64,000 bases of DNA, taken from contig NZ_JBMPGS010000002.1 in assembly GCF_049680855.1 (NCBI RefSeq), positions 682,001 to 746,000 on the forward strand, in the 5' to 3' direction. The position numbers and the translations under genes were made by a program. Under the pieces are notes generated by a model. That model had not been told where the DNA came from. It saw only the letters and a list, made by a program, of their open reading frames with translations, and did not search any database. Numbering within the stretch: the stretch's first letter is position 1; the number at the start of each line of letters is the position of its first letter. Positions 47,165-56,405 of the stretch are shown here, piece by piece. This DNA comes from Salinimicrobium sp049680855. Its GTDB lineage: Bacteria; Bacteroidota; Bacteroidia; Flavobacteriales; Flavobacteriaceae.

Positions 47165-48070
47165 CTAGAAAGAGAATGTTTTTCCATCATCTGCAAGTTC
47201 AACAGAAGGAAAAATTTCTTCAGCTTCATCTTTGAAAAGCTGAATATCTTTATATCGTGTGGAATAGTGTCCTAGAACAAGGTTAGAAACATTTGCAGCA
47301 TTGGCAATGGCAGCGGCCTCTTTTGCAGTAGAATGTTTGGTAGGAGCGGCAAGATATGCATGCTCCTCAAGGAAGGTGGCTTCATGATATAGAACCGTGA
47401 CATCTTTAATCTGGTCCACCATTTCAGGATTGTATTTTGTATCGCTGCAAAAAGCGTAACTCTGTGGTGGCTCTGGAGGTGTGGTGAGTTTTTTATTTGG
47501 TATTACAGTGCCATCTTCCAAAAAGGCATCTTTGCCTTTCTTTATACCTTTGTAGTAAGCTACATCAATTTCATAATTGAGCACTTCATTCATCAACAAC
47601 TTTCTATCCCCGGGTTTTGCTTTAAATAGAAATCCGTTGGTATAAATGCGGTGCTGCAGCGGAATCGTTTCTACAGTCACCTTTTTGTTGTTGAGGATCA
47701 ATTGTGGTTCCTTATTTTCCAATTCATGAAAATACAGCGGATAACTTGTCCAGGAACTTGAAAGTTTCAGCTGAAGGGTGATGACCTCTTTAATTCCTTT
47801 TGGCCCGTATATATGTAGTTCGTTTTCCCTGTTCAACAACCTGAAGGTCGAAATGAGCCCAACGAGTCCGAAGAAATGATCGCCGTGAAGATGGGAAATA
47901 AATATATGCTTGATCTTTGAAAACTTAATCTTGTTCCGCCGAAGTTCCACCTGAGTTCCCTCCCCGCAATCAATCAAGAAGAGTTCATTATTGATCTCCA
48001 GCACCTGGGAGGTAGGATTGGTGAAAGTTCGTGGAGTGGCCGCGTAACAACCTAAGATGGTAAGTTTCAT
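47165..48070 (-). CDS. rnz: ribonuclease Z
   Basis: A 301-residue metallo-beta-lactamase-fold endonuclease that matures tRNA 3' ends. The zinc motif HLHGDH has His60, His62, Asp64 and His65. Further ligands appear as CSDTKYN and HEATF, and LGHYSTRY is near the end. Length is normal. It lies 62 bp after the STAS-like gene on the same strand. Confidence 0.95.
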   Translation of the reverse strand: MKLTILGCYAATPRTFTNPTSQVLEINNELFLIDCGEGTQVELRRNKIKFSKIKHIFISHLHGDHFFGLVGLISTFRLLNRENELHIYGPKGIKEVITLQLKLSSSWTSYPLYFHELENKEPQLILNNKKVTVETIPLQHRIYTNGFLFKAKPGDRKLLMNEVLNYEIDVAYYKGIKKGKDAFLEDGTVIPNKKLTTPPEPPQSYAFCSDTKYNPEMVDQIKDVTVLYHEATFLEEHAYLAAPTKHSTAKEAAAIANAANVSNLVLGHYSTRYKDIQLFKDEAEEIFPSVELADDGKTFSF

Positions 48071-48132
48071 GAATGTATTTTCTTCAATACAGAAAAGATT
48101 TCAGAAAAAGCTTTTAAAAAAGCCATTTTTGA

Positions 48133-48465
48133 CTAGTCTTCCAAATCTCTTTCTATCTCTTCCATCTCTATAATATCTTCAGCTTCGTGAAGAGTTGGTA
48201 CCACGATAAGTTCCTCGGGGACTTTTTCGATGTCTACTGCAGCGTTCACTAAAACGAACGACTTCTTTTCCATACGGTGACGATCTGAAAGTTCCAAAAA
48301 GCTTAAAATATGGGCGGATTCTGCAGTTTCGTAATTCAGAAGATCTACAACCACGTTTTCATTTTTAAATTCTTCATGCTTCTTTGTAAGTACCGAGGAA
48401 AAGTCTGTTATAGATTGTCCTTGAGGCTCAATGAGCATATATTTATTTTTCTTTGTTGTTTTCAT
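48133..48465 (-). CDS. small STAS-like protein next to ribonuclease Z
   Basis: A 110-residue acidic protein. Its order of strands and helices (MLIEPQGQSI, ENVVVDLLNYETA, SFVLVNAAV, then an acidic tail) resembles anti-sigma-factor-antagonist (STAS) domains, but the phosphorylatable Ser/Thr is not obvious. It lies between pyrB and rnz on the same strand, a common flavobacterial arrangement. Function unknown. Confidence 0.75.
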   Translation of the reverse strand: MKTTKKNKYMLIEPQGQSITDFSSVLTKKHEEFKNENVVVDLLNYETAESAHILSFLELSDRHRMEKKSFVLVNAAVDIEKVPEELIVVPTLHEAEDIIEMEEIERDLED

Positions 48466-48501
48466 AGCTTTTATTTTTAAAATTTAAAGTAGGCTTTTTA
48501 C

Positions 48502-49431
48502 CTACTGCTTGATCTTGGATGCCAGCAAATAAATCACTGCCATTCTAACTGCAACTCCATTCTGCACCTGGTCTAAAATGATCGCCTGGTCAGAATCTGC
48601 CACATCGCTGGTAATTTCCACTCCCCGGTTAATAGGCCCAGGGTGCATCACGACGATCTTTTTATCTAACGAATCGAGCAGGGCCTTGTTTAGGCCAAAA
48701 AGTTGAATATACTCCCGGGTACTTGGAAAGTAACTAATATCCATACGTTCATTCTGTACCCGCAGCATATTTGCCACATCACACCATGCCAGCGCCTTTC
48801 TAAGATTTGGCTCTACCTCTACTCCCAAAGATTCAATGTATTTTGGAATAAGGGTTTTTGGCCCGCAAACCTTTACTTCTGCACCCTGCAGTTTCAATGC
48901 AAAAATGTTGGAAAGTGCAACCCTGCTGTGCAAGATATCACCTACTATTACTACTTTTTTTCCTGCTACACCACCCAGTCTTTCCCTTATGGAATAAGAG
49001 TCTAGTAGCGCCTGGGTAGGGTGTTCATGTGCCCCGTCACCAGCATTAATGATACTTGCATCTACATGTCGGGAAAGGAAAATTCCCGCACCTGGATTTG
49101 GATGGCGCATTACCACCATATCCACTTTCATAGAAAGAATATTATTGACGGTATCAATTAAAGTTTCCCCTTTTTTAACCGAAGAGGAGGCTGCAGAAAA
49201 ATTGATCACATCTGCGCTCAGCCTTTTTTCGGCCAGTTCAAAAGAAAGTCTTGTCCTGGTACTATTTTCAAAAAATAAATTGGCAATGGTAATATCGCGC
49301 AGGGAAGGCACTTTTTTAATGGGCCGGTTGATCACTTCTTTAAAATGATCTGCAGTTTGAAAAATGAGCTCTATGTCTTCTTTTTGAAGATATTTTATTC
49401 CTAATAAATGGTTGACACTTAACTCACTCAT
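48502..49431 (-). CDS. pyrB: aspartate carbamoyltransferase catalytic subunit
   Basis: About 309 residues; it condenses carbamoyl phosphate with aspartate in pyrimidine synthesis. The carbamoyl-phosphate loop FFENSTRTRLSFE, the HPTQALLD helix and MHPGPINRGVE are diagnostic. No pyrI gene is near, as expected for Bacteroidota. The ATG at 49431 gives the usual MSELSVNHLL start; another ATG lies 3 codons upstream. It follows pyrR by about 16 bp. Confidence 0.96.
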   Translation of the reverse strand: MSELSVNHLLGIKYLQKEDIELIFQTADHFKEVINRPIKKVPSLRDITIANLFFENSTRTRLSFELAEKRLSADVINFSAASSSVKKGETLIDTVNNILSMKVDMVVMRHPNPGAGIFLSRHVDASIINAGDGAHEHPTQALLDSYSIRERLGGVAGKKVVIVGDILHSRVALSNIFALKLQGAEVKVCGPKTLIPKYIESLGVEVEPNLRKALAWCDVANMLRVQNERMDISYFPSTREYIQLFGLNKALLDSLDKKIVVMHPGPINRGVEITSDVADSDQAIILDQVQNGVAVRMAVIYLLASKIKQ

Positions 49432-49447
49432 GGTGGGCACCTGTTCT

Positions 49448-49987
49448 TTATGGGTTTATCACGTACACCTTATCTTCTCCTTCGTTCTCCTGCCAGTGCA
49501 CTTTTACTTTTTGTTCATTGATAGCATCTACCTGCCGACCATTATAATCTGGCTGAATGGGCAAATGCCTGCTAAACCTCCTGTCTATCAATGTAAGAAG
49601 TTCAATATCTTTTGGTCTTCCGAAGGATTGAATTGCCGTCAAAGCTGCTCTAATACTTCTTCCAGTGTATAATACATCATCTATAAAAACCACCTGCTTA
49701 TTTTCTACGATAAAATCAATCTTTGTTTTATTTGCCTCCAGGGGCTTACCGCTTCTTCTAAAATCATCGCGGTAGAAAGTAATATCTAAAGCTCCCAGGG
49801 GAAGATCTTTTAAACCATACTCTTCCAGAAGGATTTTGTGAATTCTATTTGCAAGGAAAATACCTCTTGGCTGAATTCCAATAAGAACAGAATTCTCAAA
49901 ACTATTATGATTTTCAACTAATTGACAGGCCAGGCGATGAATAATGATGTTTACCTCTTTGGAATTAAGCAACACTTTTTGGCCCAT
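49448..49987 (-). CDS. pyrR: PyrR bifunctional regulator / uracil phosphoribosyltransferase
   Basis: A 179-residue PRTase-fold protein that in Bacillus binds pyr mRNA to attenuate transcription and has uracil phosphoribosyltransferase activity. The PRPP loop is VVFIDDVLYTGRS, and RRFSRHLPIQPDYNGR completes the family pattern. The open frame extends 69 codons upstream, but a promoter box (50017-50024) lies inside the extension, which fixes the start at 49987. I saw no PyrR-type anti-antiterminator hairpin in the short leader. Confidence 0.94.
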   Translation of the reverse strand: MGQKVLLNSKEVNIIIHRLACQLVENHNSFENSVLIGIQPRGIFLANRIHKILLEEYGLKDLPLGALDITFYRDDFRRSGKPLEANKTKIDFIVENKQVVFIDDVLYTGRSIRAALTAIQSFGRPKDIELLTLIDRRFSRHLPIQPDYNGRQVDAINEQKVKVHWQENEGEDKVYVINP

Positions 49988-50016
49988 AATGAAAAATTGC
50001 GCAGTAGTTATGAACA

Positions 50017-50024
50017 CAAAAGTA
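50017..50024 (-). promoter_or_regulatory. -7 promoter element TACTTTTG for pyrR-pyrB
   Basis: CAAAAGTA on the + strand, 29 bases before the pyrR ATG on the minus strand. The leader of about 23 nt is too short for a pyr attenuator. Confidence 0.55.
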
Positions 50025-50149
50025 CTATTTTTTTTATTTAACCTGAAGCATGAACCCCATTTTACTATCGCAAACTTGTTCATAATTGACGTTTCAAAAG
50101 GTGGGTGAAAAGAGTATATTGCAGTAGCATTAGCCGCTAAAATAAATTT

Positions 50150-52018
50150 ATGCTTTACATACTTCACCAGTCCAAATATCACGAAGAAGTTCAAAACAAA
50201 GTAATTCCCCTGCTGAAGGATTCCAATTACAACCCTGTTGCATTTTCAGAACTTTCAGAAGTTGCTCCTGAAAAAGATGACGTGGTCCTTACTTTTTTAA
50301 GTGATGAAGATATGAGAACTTTTCTTCCCATGGCAGCCAAGAACGACTGGTGCGTGGGCATTCTTCCTCACCCCGAACTTATCTTTACCAGTAAAGGACT
50401 GGGAATTGCAGAAAGTCTGGAAAAAGCGGTGGAGGATATTCTCCATTCCGAAGAAAAAGAAAAACTTGACCTGCTTTACTGCAACGGGATTCCCGTACTG
50501 CAATCTGTCAACATAGGAAACGTATTTATCCTTACCGAAAGAAGAAAGAGTAAAAATTTCTTTTCGCAGGTGGTTAGCTTCTTTAGTAATATAAGAAAGG
50601 TTTCAGGTCTTAGTCACCGTTCCTTCACTTTAGAGATAGATGGTGAAAAGCTCATTCAAACTTCTGCTCTTGGCTTAATTGTGGTAGAGCACCCAAGCAA
50701 TTCGGTAGTCGCAAAAACCCTCATTCCTGAAAGTCCGCTGAATGACGGTATGTTTTACGTGCTTATACTCTCTCCACAAAACCTGCTGCAACTTATTTGG
50801 TTTTTATTAAAAAGTCTTGTGCCCAGTAATCAAAAAGTGCGTCAACTTCCCTCATTCATAGGAAGTATTAAAACTAATAATTTAAAGATCACCCATCCTT
50901 CGGAAGTAGAATTTACCGTTGATGGACAAAAAATAACCTGCACCACAATAAATCTCCAATTACAGGCCGAAGCTATTAGTTTAAGTCAACCCAGTATCTA
51001 TCACAGCAAAGAAGAAAGTAACGGGGAGAAAAAAAGCATAAAAATTGATCGTTTACCAACCGGTGAAAAACGGGTGGAACTTGCCCGGCGCACATTGCCT
51101 TTTCTTCCGAGAGCAACTACAGAAGAATTTCAGGATTTGTTCAAAATTTTAAGAGAGAATTCCAAAGCCACGGCTCCTTTTACCGTAATGATGATTCTCT
51201 CCACCCTCATCGCAACCTTCGGGTTATTTGCTAATTCTTCTCCTGTAATTATTGGGGCAATGATCCTGGCGCCCATTATCTCTCCAATTGTGGCTTTTTC
51301 TATGGGTATGGTACGCTATGACGTGAACCTACTCAAAAAGGGCATTATTACCATTCTTATCGGTACTGTGGTTTCCCTTCTAATTTCAGCGGGTGTAAGC
51401 CTTATCATTCCTTTAAAAGTTATCACTGAAGAAATGAACGACCGCCTTTCTCCTACCCTCCTGGACATGGGCATCGCCATTGCTTCGGGAATAGCTGCAG
51501 CTTACGCTCACGCCAAAGAAGGAATTGCCAAAAGCCTGGCAGGAGTTGCCATTGCAGTTGCTTTGGTTCCACCCCTGGCAGTTGCAGGTGTAGGGCTGGG
51601 TTGGACGGACTGGGAGGTATTTTCGGGAGCTATTCTGCTCTATCTTACCAACCTTTCAGGCATCATCATGTTTGCAGGAATTACCTTTCTCGTCCTTGGA
51701 TTCGCACCTTTTAAAAGAGCCCGGGCAGGTTTAGTATACACCTTCATTATTATTGCACTTGTGATGATCCCGCTCTCGTTATCTTTTAACAGAATCAATG
51801 AAGAAGCCAAAATTACCCGGCAACTTGAAGGCGCTAATATAGAAGGAGTCATTTTAAGGGATGTCAAAGTGAGATATGGGTCTAGTTTTATGGTGTCTGT
51901 AAAACTTGTAGGCCCCACCATCATGGGATCTGAACAAATGGAGGAGATCAAAGAAAAAATTGAAGAGCGCATTGGGCATACCATTACACTGGAAGTTATC
52001 TCGGCTCTGGAATTCTAA
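50150..52018 (+). CDS. DUF389 (TIGR00341) membrane protein with DAGK-like N-terminal region
   Basis: A 622-residue protein. Residues 1-290 resemble a lipid/diacylglycerol kinase fold: an ILPHPELIFTSKGLGI segment stands where kinases have the LPLGTxNDxAxxLGI loop, and a later EIDGEKLIQTSALGLIVV piece matches their C-terminal beta domain. The nucleotide motif GGDGT is replaced (LTFLSDED), so kinase activity is doubtful. Residues 340-540 are the DUF389 membrane domain with about six helices (SSPVIIGAMILAPIISPIV). A short cytoplasmic tail follows. Function unknown. It diverges from pyrR. Confidence 0.85.
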   Translation: MLYILHQSKYHEEVQNKVIPLLKDSNYNPVAFSELSEVAPEKDDVVLTFLSDEDMRTFLPMAAKNDWCVGILPHPELIFTSKGLGIAESLEKAVEDILHSEEKEKLDLLYCNGIPVLQSVNIGNVFILTERRKSKNFFSQVVSFFSNIRKVSGLSHRSFTLEIDGEKLIQTSALGLIVVEHPSNSVVAKTLIPESPLNDGMFYVLILSPQNLLQLIWFLLKSLVPSNQKVRQLPSFIGSIKTNNLKITHPSEVEFTVDGQKITCTTINLQLQAEAISLSQPSIYHSKEESNGEKKSIKIDRLPTGEKRVELARRTLPFLPRATTEEFQDLFKILRENSKATAPFTVMMILSTLIATFGLFANSSPVIIGAMILAPIISPIVAFSMGMVRYDVNLLKKGIITILIGTVVSLLISAGVSLIIPLKVITEEMNDRLSPTLLDMGIAIASGIAAAYAHAKEGIAKSLAGVAIAVALVPPLAVAGVGLGWTDWEVFSGAILLYLTNLSGIIMFAGITFLVLGFAPFKRARAGLVYTFIIIALVMIPLSLSFNRINEEAKITRQLEGANIEGVILRDVKVRYGSSFMVSVKLVGPTIMGSEQMEEIKEKIEERIGHTITLEVISALEF

Positions 52019-52200
52019 AAAAGAATTCTTTCTGGAAATGTCATTTTTGAATCTGCAATTACAAAAACAATGCTTGAAAAAATGCCGCTATTTTTTATTT
52101 CCGGATTGATCTATTTTTTGAAAAATGCATACGATTTCCCCTTCAAAAGAAGTTTATTAAAGAAATTTTAATACATTAGCAGCACTTCAAATATCATGCT

Positions 52201-52593
52201 ATGAGAATTTTACTTTTGTTGGGAGCGCTGTTTTTTTGTTCCGGGATTTATGCCCAGGAATTTCAGGTGACACAGGAATTTCCTAAACAGGAATTACCCA
52301 GTTTTCCTGAGCTGCACAACAAGCAATGGGATATATCTTTTTCAGGAGATTCTTCCAGTTTTGATTCTAAAAGCCAGATTTTGGAGCTAAAGGGAAATGT
52401 ACAATTCTCCACCTCTATTGTAGAAATCGCCCAGGCAGATAAGATTGTCTACAATAGAAAAACAAAAGAATTTACCATTAGCGGGTTTAAAGAAATTCGT
52501 GTGAACGGCAAAATTCAGTTAGCAGAAGACCTTGGTCCTACAACTTTAAAATTTGAATTAGGAAATTGTGTCGCGTATCTGGTTGCCGAGTAG
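52201..52593 (+). CDS. small exported OstA/LptA-like protein
   Basis: A 130-residue protein with a signal peptide ending IYAQ. Residues 45-110 show the beta-strand pattern of OstA-like domains (SQILELKGNVQFSTSIVEIAQADKIVYN, written here in parts: LELKGNVQF, ADKIVYN, FTISGFKEI). LptA and LptD use this fold to carry lipopolysaccharide across the periplasm; a single short copy could be an accessory protein. The family call is tentative. It converges on the L,D-transpeptidase gene with a 10-bp gap. Confidence 0.65.
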   Translation: MRILLLLGALFFCSGIYAQEFQVTQEFPKQELPSFPELHNKQWDISFSGDSSSFDSKSQILELKGNVQFSTSIVEIAQADKIVYNRKTKEFTISGFKEIRVNGKIQLAEDLGPTTLKFELGNCVAYLVAE

Positions 52594-52603
52594 TTGTATC
52601 AAG

Positions 52604-53560
52604 CTACACTGAAAGCTCAGCTTCAGGCTCCTCTGCCTTTTTGAAATTTCTGGCGTCCTGAAAATAACGCTGGCGATATGCTTCTAGAGTATCCAGTTCA
52701 TCCTCATTGAGGAAATTATCTTCTAAATTTTCAGCCATGCGTAGCCATGGTGGCGAAGGATTTTCATAATCATATTCCCCAAAAACCATAAATGGAGTTC
52801 CGTTTTGCAAAATTACCTGCCTGTTGTCATTAAGTTTCCATTGCTCGGCCCAATCATAAATGAATTTTGCATCTTCCATTAAAAGACGTACACATGCGTG
52901 ACTTGCAGGATATCCGGGCATTGAATATTGGTGTACTCCCACTCCTTCAAAATTCATAAAATTGAAATAGTATGGCAGTATCCAATCTGGGTTGACAGTG
53001 CTCACTTTTCTCTTAGATTTGTGATTTCCGTAATGAAGTCCATTTGGAGTTGGTGTGCTTTGCTTTCCGGAGCTTGTAGGCCCCCAGTGAATCAATTCTC
53101 CATCTTCATATAACGCGATGCCCTGCACCCTCTGGTTAATAAGAATTGCTTTAGGAATAGAATCCAGAATTTCCAGAACTTCCGGAAATGGTGAATATGT
53201 AAGAAAATCTTCTGAAAGAGAGTCTGGAACAACAATCTTAGCGCCGGGAGAAATTCGCCAGGCATCCATCCTATTGAGGGCAAAGATCATCTTTTTTTGA
53301 GCTTCAGAATATCTTGTATTGAAACTATCCACATCTGCAGCTGTGGCAAGACTGTCTACATGATATGTAATGACTGGTTTTGGCTCTTCCTTAACTTTCG
53401 CCAGCGGCTCCTTCACAGCGATGGAATCACTTTCCATAGTTTTTTCTGAAATTTCGGCTTTATCAACAGGCCGATCTTTATCGCAAGAAAATCCTGTTAT
53501 AGCTATGAGAATTAGGATTATAACAGCAACAGATTTTTGGTAGATATAAGGGTTTTTCAC
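52604..53560 (-). CDS. L,D-transpeptidase (YkuD) lipoprotein
   Basis: A 318-residue protein with a lipoprotein signal (ITGFSC, Cys26). The YkuD catalytic domain covers about 140-255. The active site reads GVGVH (His210) and then SHACVR, with His221 and the nucleophile Cys223. The usual motif is SHGCVR, so Gly is replaced by Ala222. Members cross-link peptidoglycan 3-3 or attach proteins to it. It is a separate minus-strand unit. Confidence 0.9.
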   Translation of the reverse strand: MKNPYIYQKSVAVIILILIAITGFSCDKDRPVDKAEISEKTMESDSIAVKEPLAKVKEEPKPVITYHVDSLATAADVDSFNTRYSEAQKKMIFALNRMDAWRISPGAKIVVPDSLSEDFLTYSPFPEVLEILDSIPKAILINQRVQGIALYEDGELIHWGPTSSGKQSTPTPNGLHYGNHKSKRKVSTVNPDWILPYYFNFMNFEGVGVHQYSMPGYPASHACVRLLMEDAKFIYDWAEQWKLNDNRQVILQNGTPFMVFGEYDYENPSPPWLRMAENLEDNFLNEDELDTLEAYRQRYFQDARNFKKAEEPEAELSV

Positions 53561-53752
53561 AATAGGTTCTTTCTTTAAAGATATTCAAAACAAAGCCTGT
53601 GGCCCCTACAAAAAAATGTAATTAATTGTGAAAAAATGTAAGACAATTCCTAAAAAATTTCCTTAAAAAAATTGCATTTTTGAATCCTATCTATACTAAG
53701 GATTAGTATTTTTACGGCGCAAAGCAGATCAACCTACATTTTAATTATCGAA

Positions 53753-54325
53753 ATGCACAAGGATTTTATAGAAGATCAAGAGTACAGCATGAAAAATTTT
53801 TCTGAAGAACAGCTAGAAGAAAAAGAATATGAAAATTGCCTTTTTTCGAACTGTATCTTTGCAGGAAGTAATTTCACCGGCAGCTCTTTTTCTGAATGTA
53901 ATTTCGAAAACTGTGATCTAAGCAATGTGATTTTGCGAGGTACTTCATTCCGGGATGTAAGTTTTAAAAACTGCAAAATGCTGGGATTGAAATTTGACGA
54001 ATGTACCGCTTTCCTTCTCTCTTTTAATTTTGAAGAATGCCTTCTCAGCTTTTCCTCCTTTTATAAACTAAAAATTAAAGGAACAAAATTTCACGGCTGC
54101 AAACTGGAGCAGGTTGATTTTTCTGAAACTGATCTTACACGAGCAGACTTTCAAAAATGCGATTTTAGCGGCGCAATTTTCAGCAATACTAATCTGGAAA
54201 GCGCCTCCCTTCAAACTTCTTTCAATTTCTCCATTGACCCGGAAATCAACAGGATAAAAAAAGCACGTTTTTCTACTGAAAATATTAGCGGACTGCTGGA
54301 CAAATACCAGATAATAATAAAATAA
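53753..54325 (+). CDS. pentapeptide-repeat protein
   Basis: A 190-residue cytoplasmic protein made of A(D/N)LxX-type pentapeptides from about residue 25 to 155 (FSNCIFAGSNFTGSSF, DLTRADFQKCDFSGA). These fold into a right-handed quadrilateral beta helix. Size and layout recall Qnr/MfpA gyrase-protecting proteins, but pentapeptide proteins are diverse and no fluoroquinolone role can be inferred. A TATTTTTA box near 53708 may be its promoter. Confidence 0.87.
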   Translation: MHKDFIEDQEYSMKNFSEEQLEEKEYENCLFSNCIFAGSNFTGSSFSECNFENCDLSNVILRGTSFRDVSFKNCKMLGLKFDECTAFLLSFNFEECLLSFSSFYKLKIKGTKFHGCKLEQVDFSETDLTRADFQKCDFSGAIFSNTNLESASLQTSFNFSIDPEINRIKKARFSTENISGLLDKYQIIIK

Positions 54326-54358
54326 TTTTACATTGCTCCTCTTACGTATCTCTATTTC

Positions 54359-54778
54359 ATGAAGATCTCATACAACGAAAGTAAAAACACCATAAAAATT
54401 AACGACGGAGCAAAAAATCAGTATTTCCTGGTGAGAACAATGGTGGTCCTCACCTTTATTAATTCCCTGCTTTTTCTTTCCAAGCTTTCAAATGATCATT
54501 TTGCAATGATGGCCTTCATTTGGATTATTCTTGGTATTACCTCACTGGTTTTATCGTACTTCCTCTTTCTGAAATTAAGTGCTGCGGAAGAATTGAGCTG
54601 TAATGAGATTGATTCCCTGAAAGAAAAGAATGTTCTGGGCAGAAAAAGACTCAGTCTGCGCCTGAAAAATGGAAAATCCAGAAATCTCATTACAGGAAAT
54701 CATGCAGAAATTGTAGCCGCAAAAACCTTTTTTGCGAGACATGGAGTTCAAATAAAAAATAGTACTGACGTTTTATAG
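54359..54778 (+). CDS. small two-helix membrane protein of unknown function
   Basis: A 139-residue protein. It has a short beta-rich N-terminus, two membrane helices (about 24-42 and 50-75: MVVLTFINSLLFLSKL and MAFIWIILGITSLVLSYFLF), and a basic cytoplasmic tail (LGRKRLSLRLKNGKSRNLI). I do not recognise a family. It starts 33 bp after the pentapeptide gene and may share its transcript. Confidence 0.7.
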   Translation: MKISYNESKNTIKINDGAKNQYFLVRTMVVLTFINSLLFLSKLSNDHFAMMAFIWIILGITSLVLSYFLFLKLSAAEELSCNEIDSLKEKNVLGRKRLSLRLKNGKSRNLITGNHAEIVAAKTFFARHGVQIKNSTDVL

Positions 54779-54816
54779 GTCGCCCTTGAAAGCTTTTTAC
54801 AAGGCTAGAAATTTAC

Positions 54817-56055
54817 TTAATACCAACGTTTCTTTTTTGATTTAGAACCGCTGCCCTTTCTGCCTTTTTTATGTTTACTTCCTTTTTTACGATGTACCTG
54901 TGGAGTCGCATCTTTATCTAGCGGATACGGATTGTTTTCTTCTACAGGAATTTTGTCGGTCAAAAGTTTCTCAATATTTTTTACATATTCCCGCTCATCT
55001 ACACTACAAAAAGAAATTGAAGCCCCCACATTCCCGGCACGACCGGTACGGCCAATACGATGAACATACACTTCTGGAAGGTTTGGAATATCAAAATTGA
55101 TCACGTAATCGAGCAGGTCAATGTCAAGTCCGCGGGCGGCGACATCTGTAGCTACTAAAATCTTGACTTCTTTATTTTTAAAATGATTAAGTGCCAAAGA
55201 ACGGTTGCTTTGGCTTTTATTCCCGTGCAAAGCTTCTGCTTTAAAGCCATTTTTGAGTAGTGAGTCAAGCGCTTTTTCTACTCCAAATTTTGTTCTTCGG
55301 AAGACCAACACAGAGCCCTCTTTCACCACATTTCTCATTACATGAAGCAGCAGCTCGATCTTTTGAGGCTTTGGAACCATGTAAAGCTTTTGAACAACTT
55401 CTGGCGCTGCTGAAGAATTTTGATCCACCTCAATCCTCACAGGATTCTGCAATAGTGTTTTCGCTAAATATTCTACTTTGTGCGGTATGGTTGCCGAAAA
55501 CATAAGCCGCTGCTCCAGGTTTGGTGACAAATGAATGGTTTTTTGAACCTCATCTATAAAACCCATGTCCAGCATTAAATCGGCTTCATCAAGTACAAGT
55601 ACAGAAACTTCATCCAAATTGATGTATCCCTGTTTCCTCAGGTCAAGCAAACGACCCGGAGTAGCAACCAAAATGTCCAGCCCGTTCTTGAGCATATCTA
55701 TTTGAGGCTGCATGGAAGCGCCACCAAAAACAACGCCCGACTTTACCTCAGTATGTTTTGCATAAGTTTTGATATTCTCTTCTATCTGTACCGCCAGTTC
55801 ACGCGTAGGGCTAAGAATAAGCACCTCGAGCTTGCGGTTTTTCACTATACCTGTCAATTTCTTGTTCAAAAGCTGGAGCAATGGTATGGCAAAGGCACCG
55901 GTCTTCCCTGTTCCGGTTTGAGCACTGGCCAAAACGTCATTCCGTCGTAAAACTTCAGGAATTACCTTTTCCTGTACTCGTGTAGCGCTTTTATACCCTG
56001 CTTCAGAAACTGCCTGTAGAATTGGTTGAGAAAGAGAAAGATCTTCAAATAACAT
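54817..56055 (-). CDS. DEAD-box RNA helicase
   Basis: About 412 residues. Q motif region RVQEKVIPEVL, motif I SAQTGTGKTG, motif II VLDEADLMLDMGF, motif III SATIP and motif VI HRIGRTGRAG are all present, and a very basic tail (KKGSKHKKGRKGSGSK) follows, useful for RNA binding. RhlE-like ATP-dependent RNA remodelling is expected. An ATG two codons upstream is also possible. It faces away from a second DEAD-box gene at 56406. Confidence 0.93.
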   Translation of the reverse strand: MLFEDLSLSQPILQAVSEAGYKSATRVQEKVIPEVLRRNDVLASAQTGTGKTGAFAIPLLQLLNKKLTGIVKNRKLEVLILSPTRELAVQIEENIKTYAKHTEVKSGVVFGGASMQPQIDMLKNGLDILVATPGRLLDLRKQGYINLDEVSVLVLDEADLMLDMGFIDEVQKTIHLSPNLEQRLMFSATIPHKVEYLAKTLLQNPVRIEVDQNSSAAPEVVQKLYMVPKPQKIELLLHVMRNVVKEGSVLVFRRTKFGVEKALDSLLKNGFKAEALHGNKSQSNRSLALNHFKNKEVKILVATDVAARGLDIDLLDYVINFDIPNLPEVYVHRIGRTGRAGNVGASISFCSVDEREYVKNIEKLLTDKIPVEENNPYPLDKDATPQVHRKKGSKHKKGRKGSGSKSKKKRWY

Positions 56056-56405
56056 ATACAAAATTTATAGGGCAAAGATAAGACTAAATATAGAGCTGTG
56101 TTTTTTCCGAAGAATATTTACGTAAAAACCTCCTCTCGAAGAAGACAGGAGGATCTACTTCCCACATATAATTGTGGCACTTGTTTTGCATAACCAGAAA
56201 AGGAATCCGGTGCATATCCAAAAAAGGTATTTTGAACGCGAGTTTCCACAATAATTCTTTCCAAATTATTCCTTAATTAAAAACGCTATATTTGCGTTCT
56301 TCTTTACGCGAAAAAACGGCAGGTTGTAAGCCGGTTTAGAAAGCAAAAATCAAATCCGCTGATTCAGAAAATGCAACGTCTTTTTTAGCATTTTATATAT
56401 AATGA
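56056..56405. other. intergenic region between two divergent DEAD-box helicase genes
   Basis: It holds a + strand promoter box (56287-56294) and a leader of about 105 nt in front of the gene at 56406. A hairpin in the leader, 7 bp (56368-56374 aaaatgc with 56388-56394 gcatttt), stands 11 bases before the ATG. I see no open frame or other gene in the region. Confidence 0.55.
56287..56294 (+). promoter_or_regulatory. -7 promoter element TATATTTG for the DEAD-box helicase gene
   Basis: Exact TAnnTTTG match, 111 bases before the ATG at 56406. It leaves a long leader, as is common for cold-induced RNA helicase genes. Confidence 0.55.

Noticed and set aside
49988..50194. 69-codon upstream extension of pyrR
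   Set aside because: A promoter box lies inside it and the extension is not like PyrR; it also overlaps the start of the DUF389 gene.
53753..54325. Qnr-type quinolone resistance gene
   Set aside because: Only the pentapeptide architecture is shared; nothing in the sequence identifies a gyrase-binding loop.
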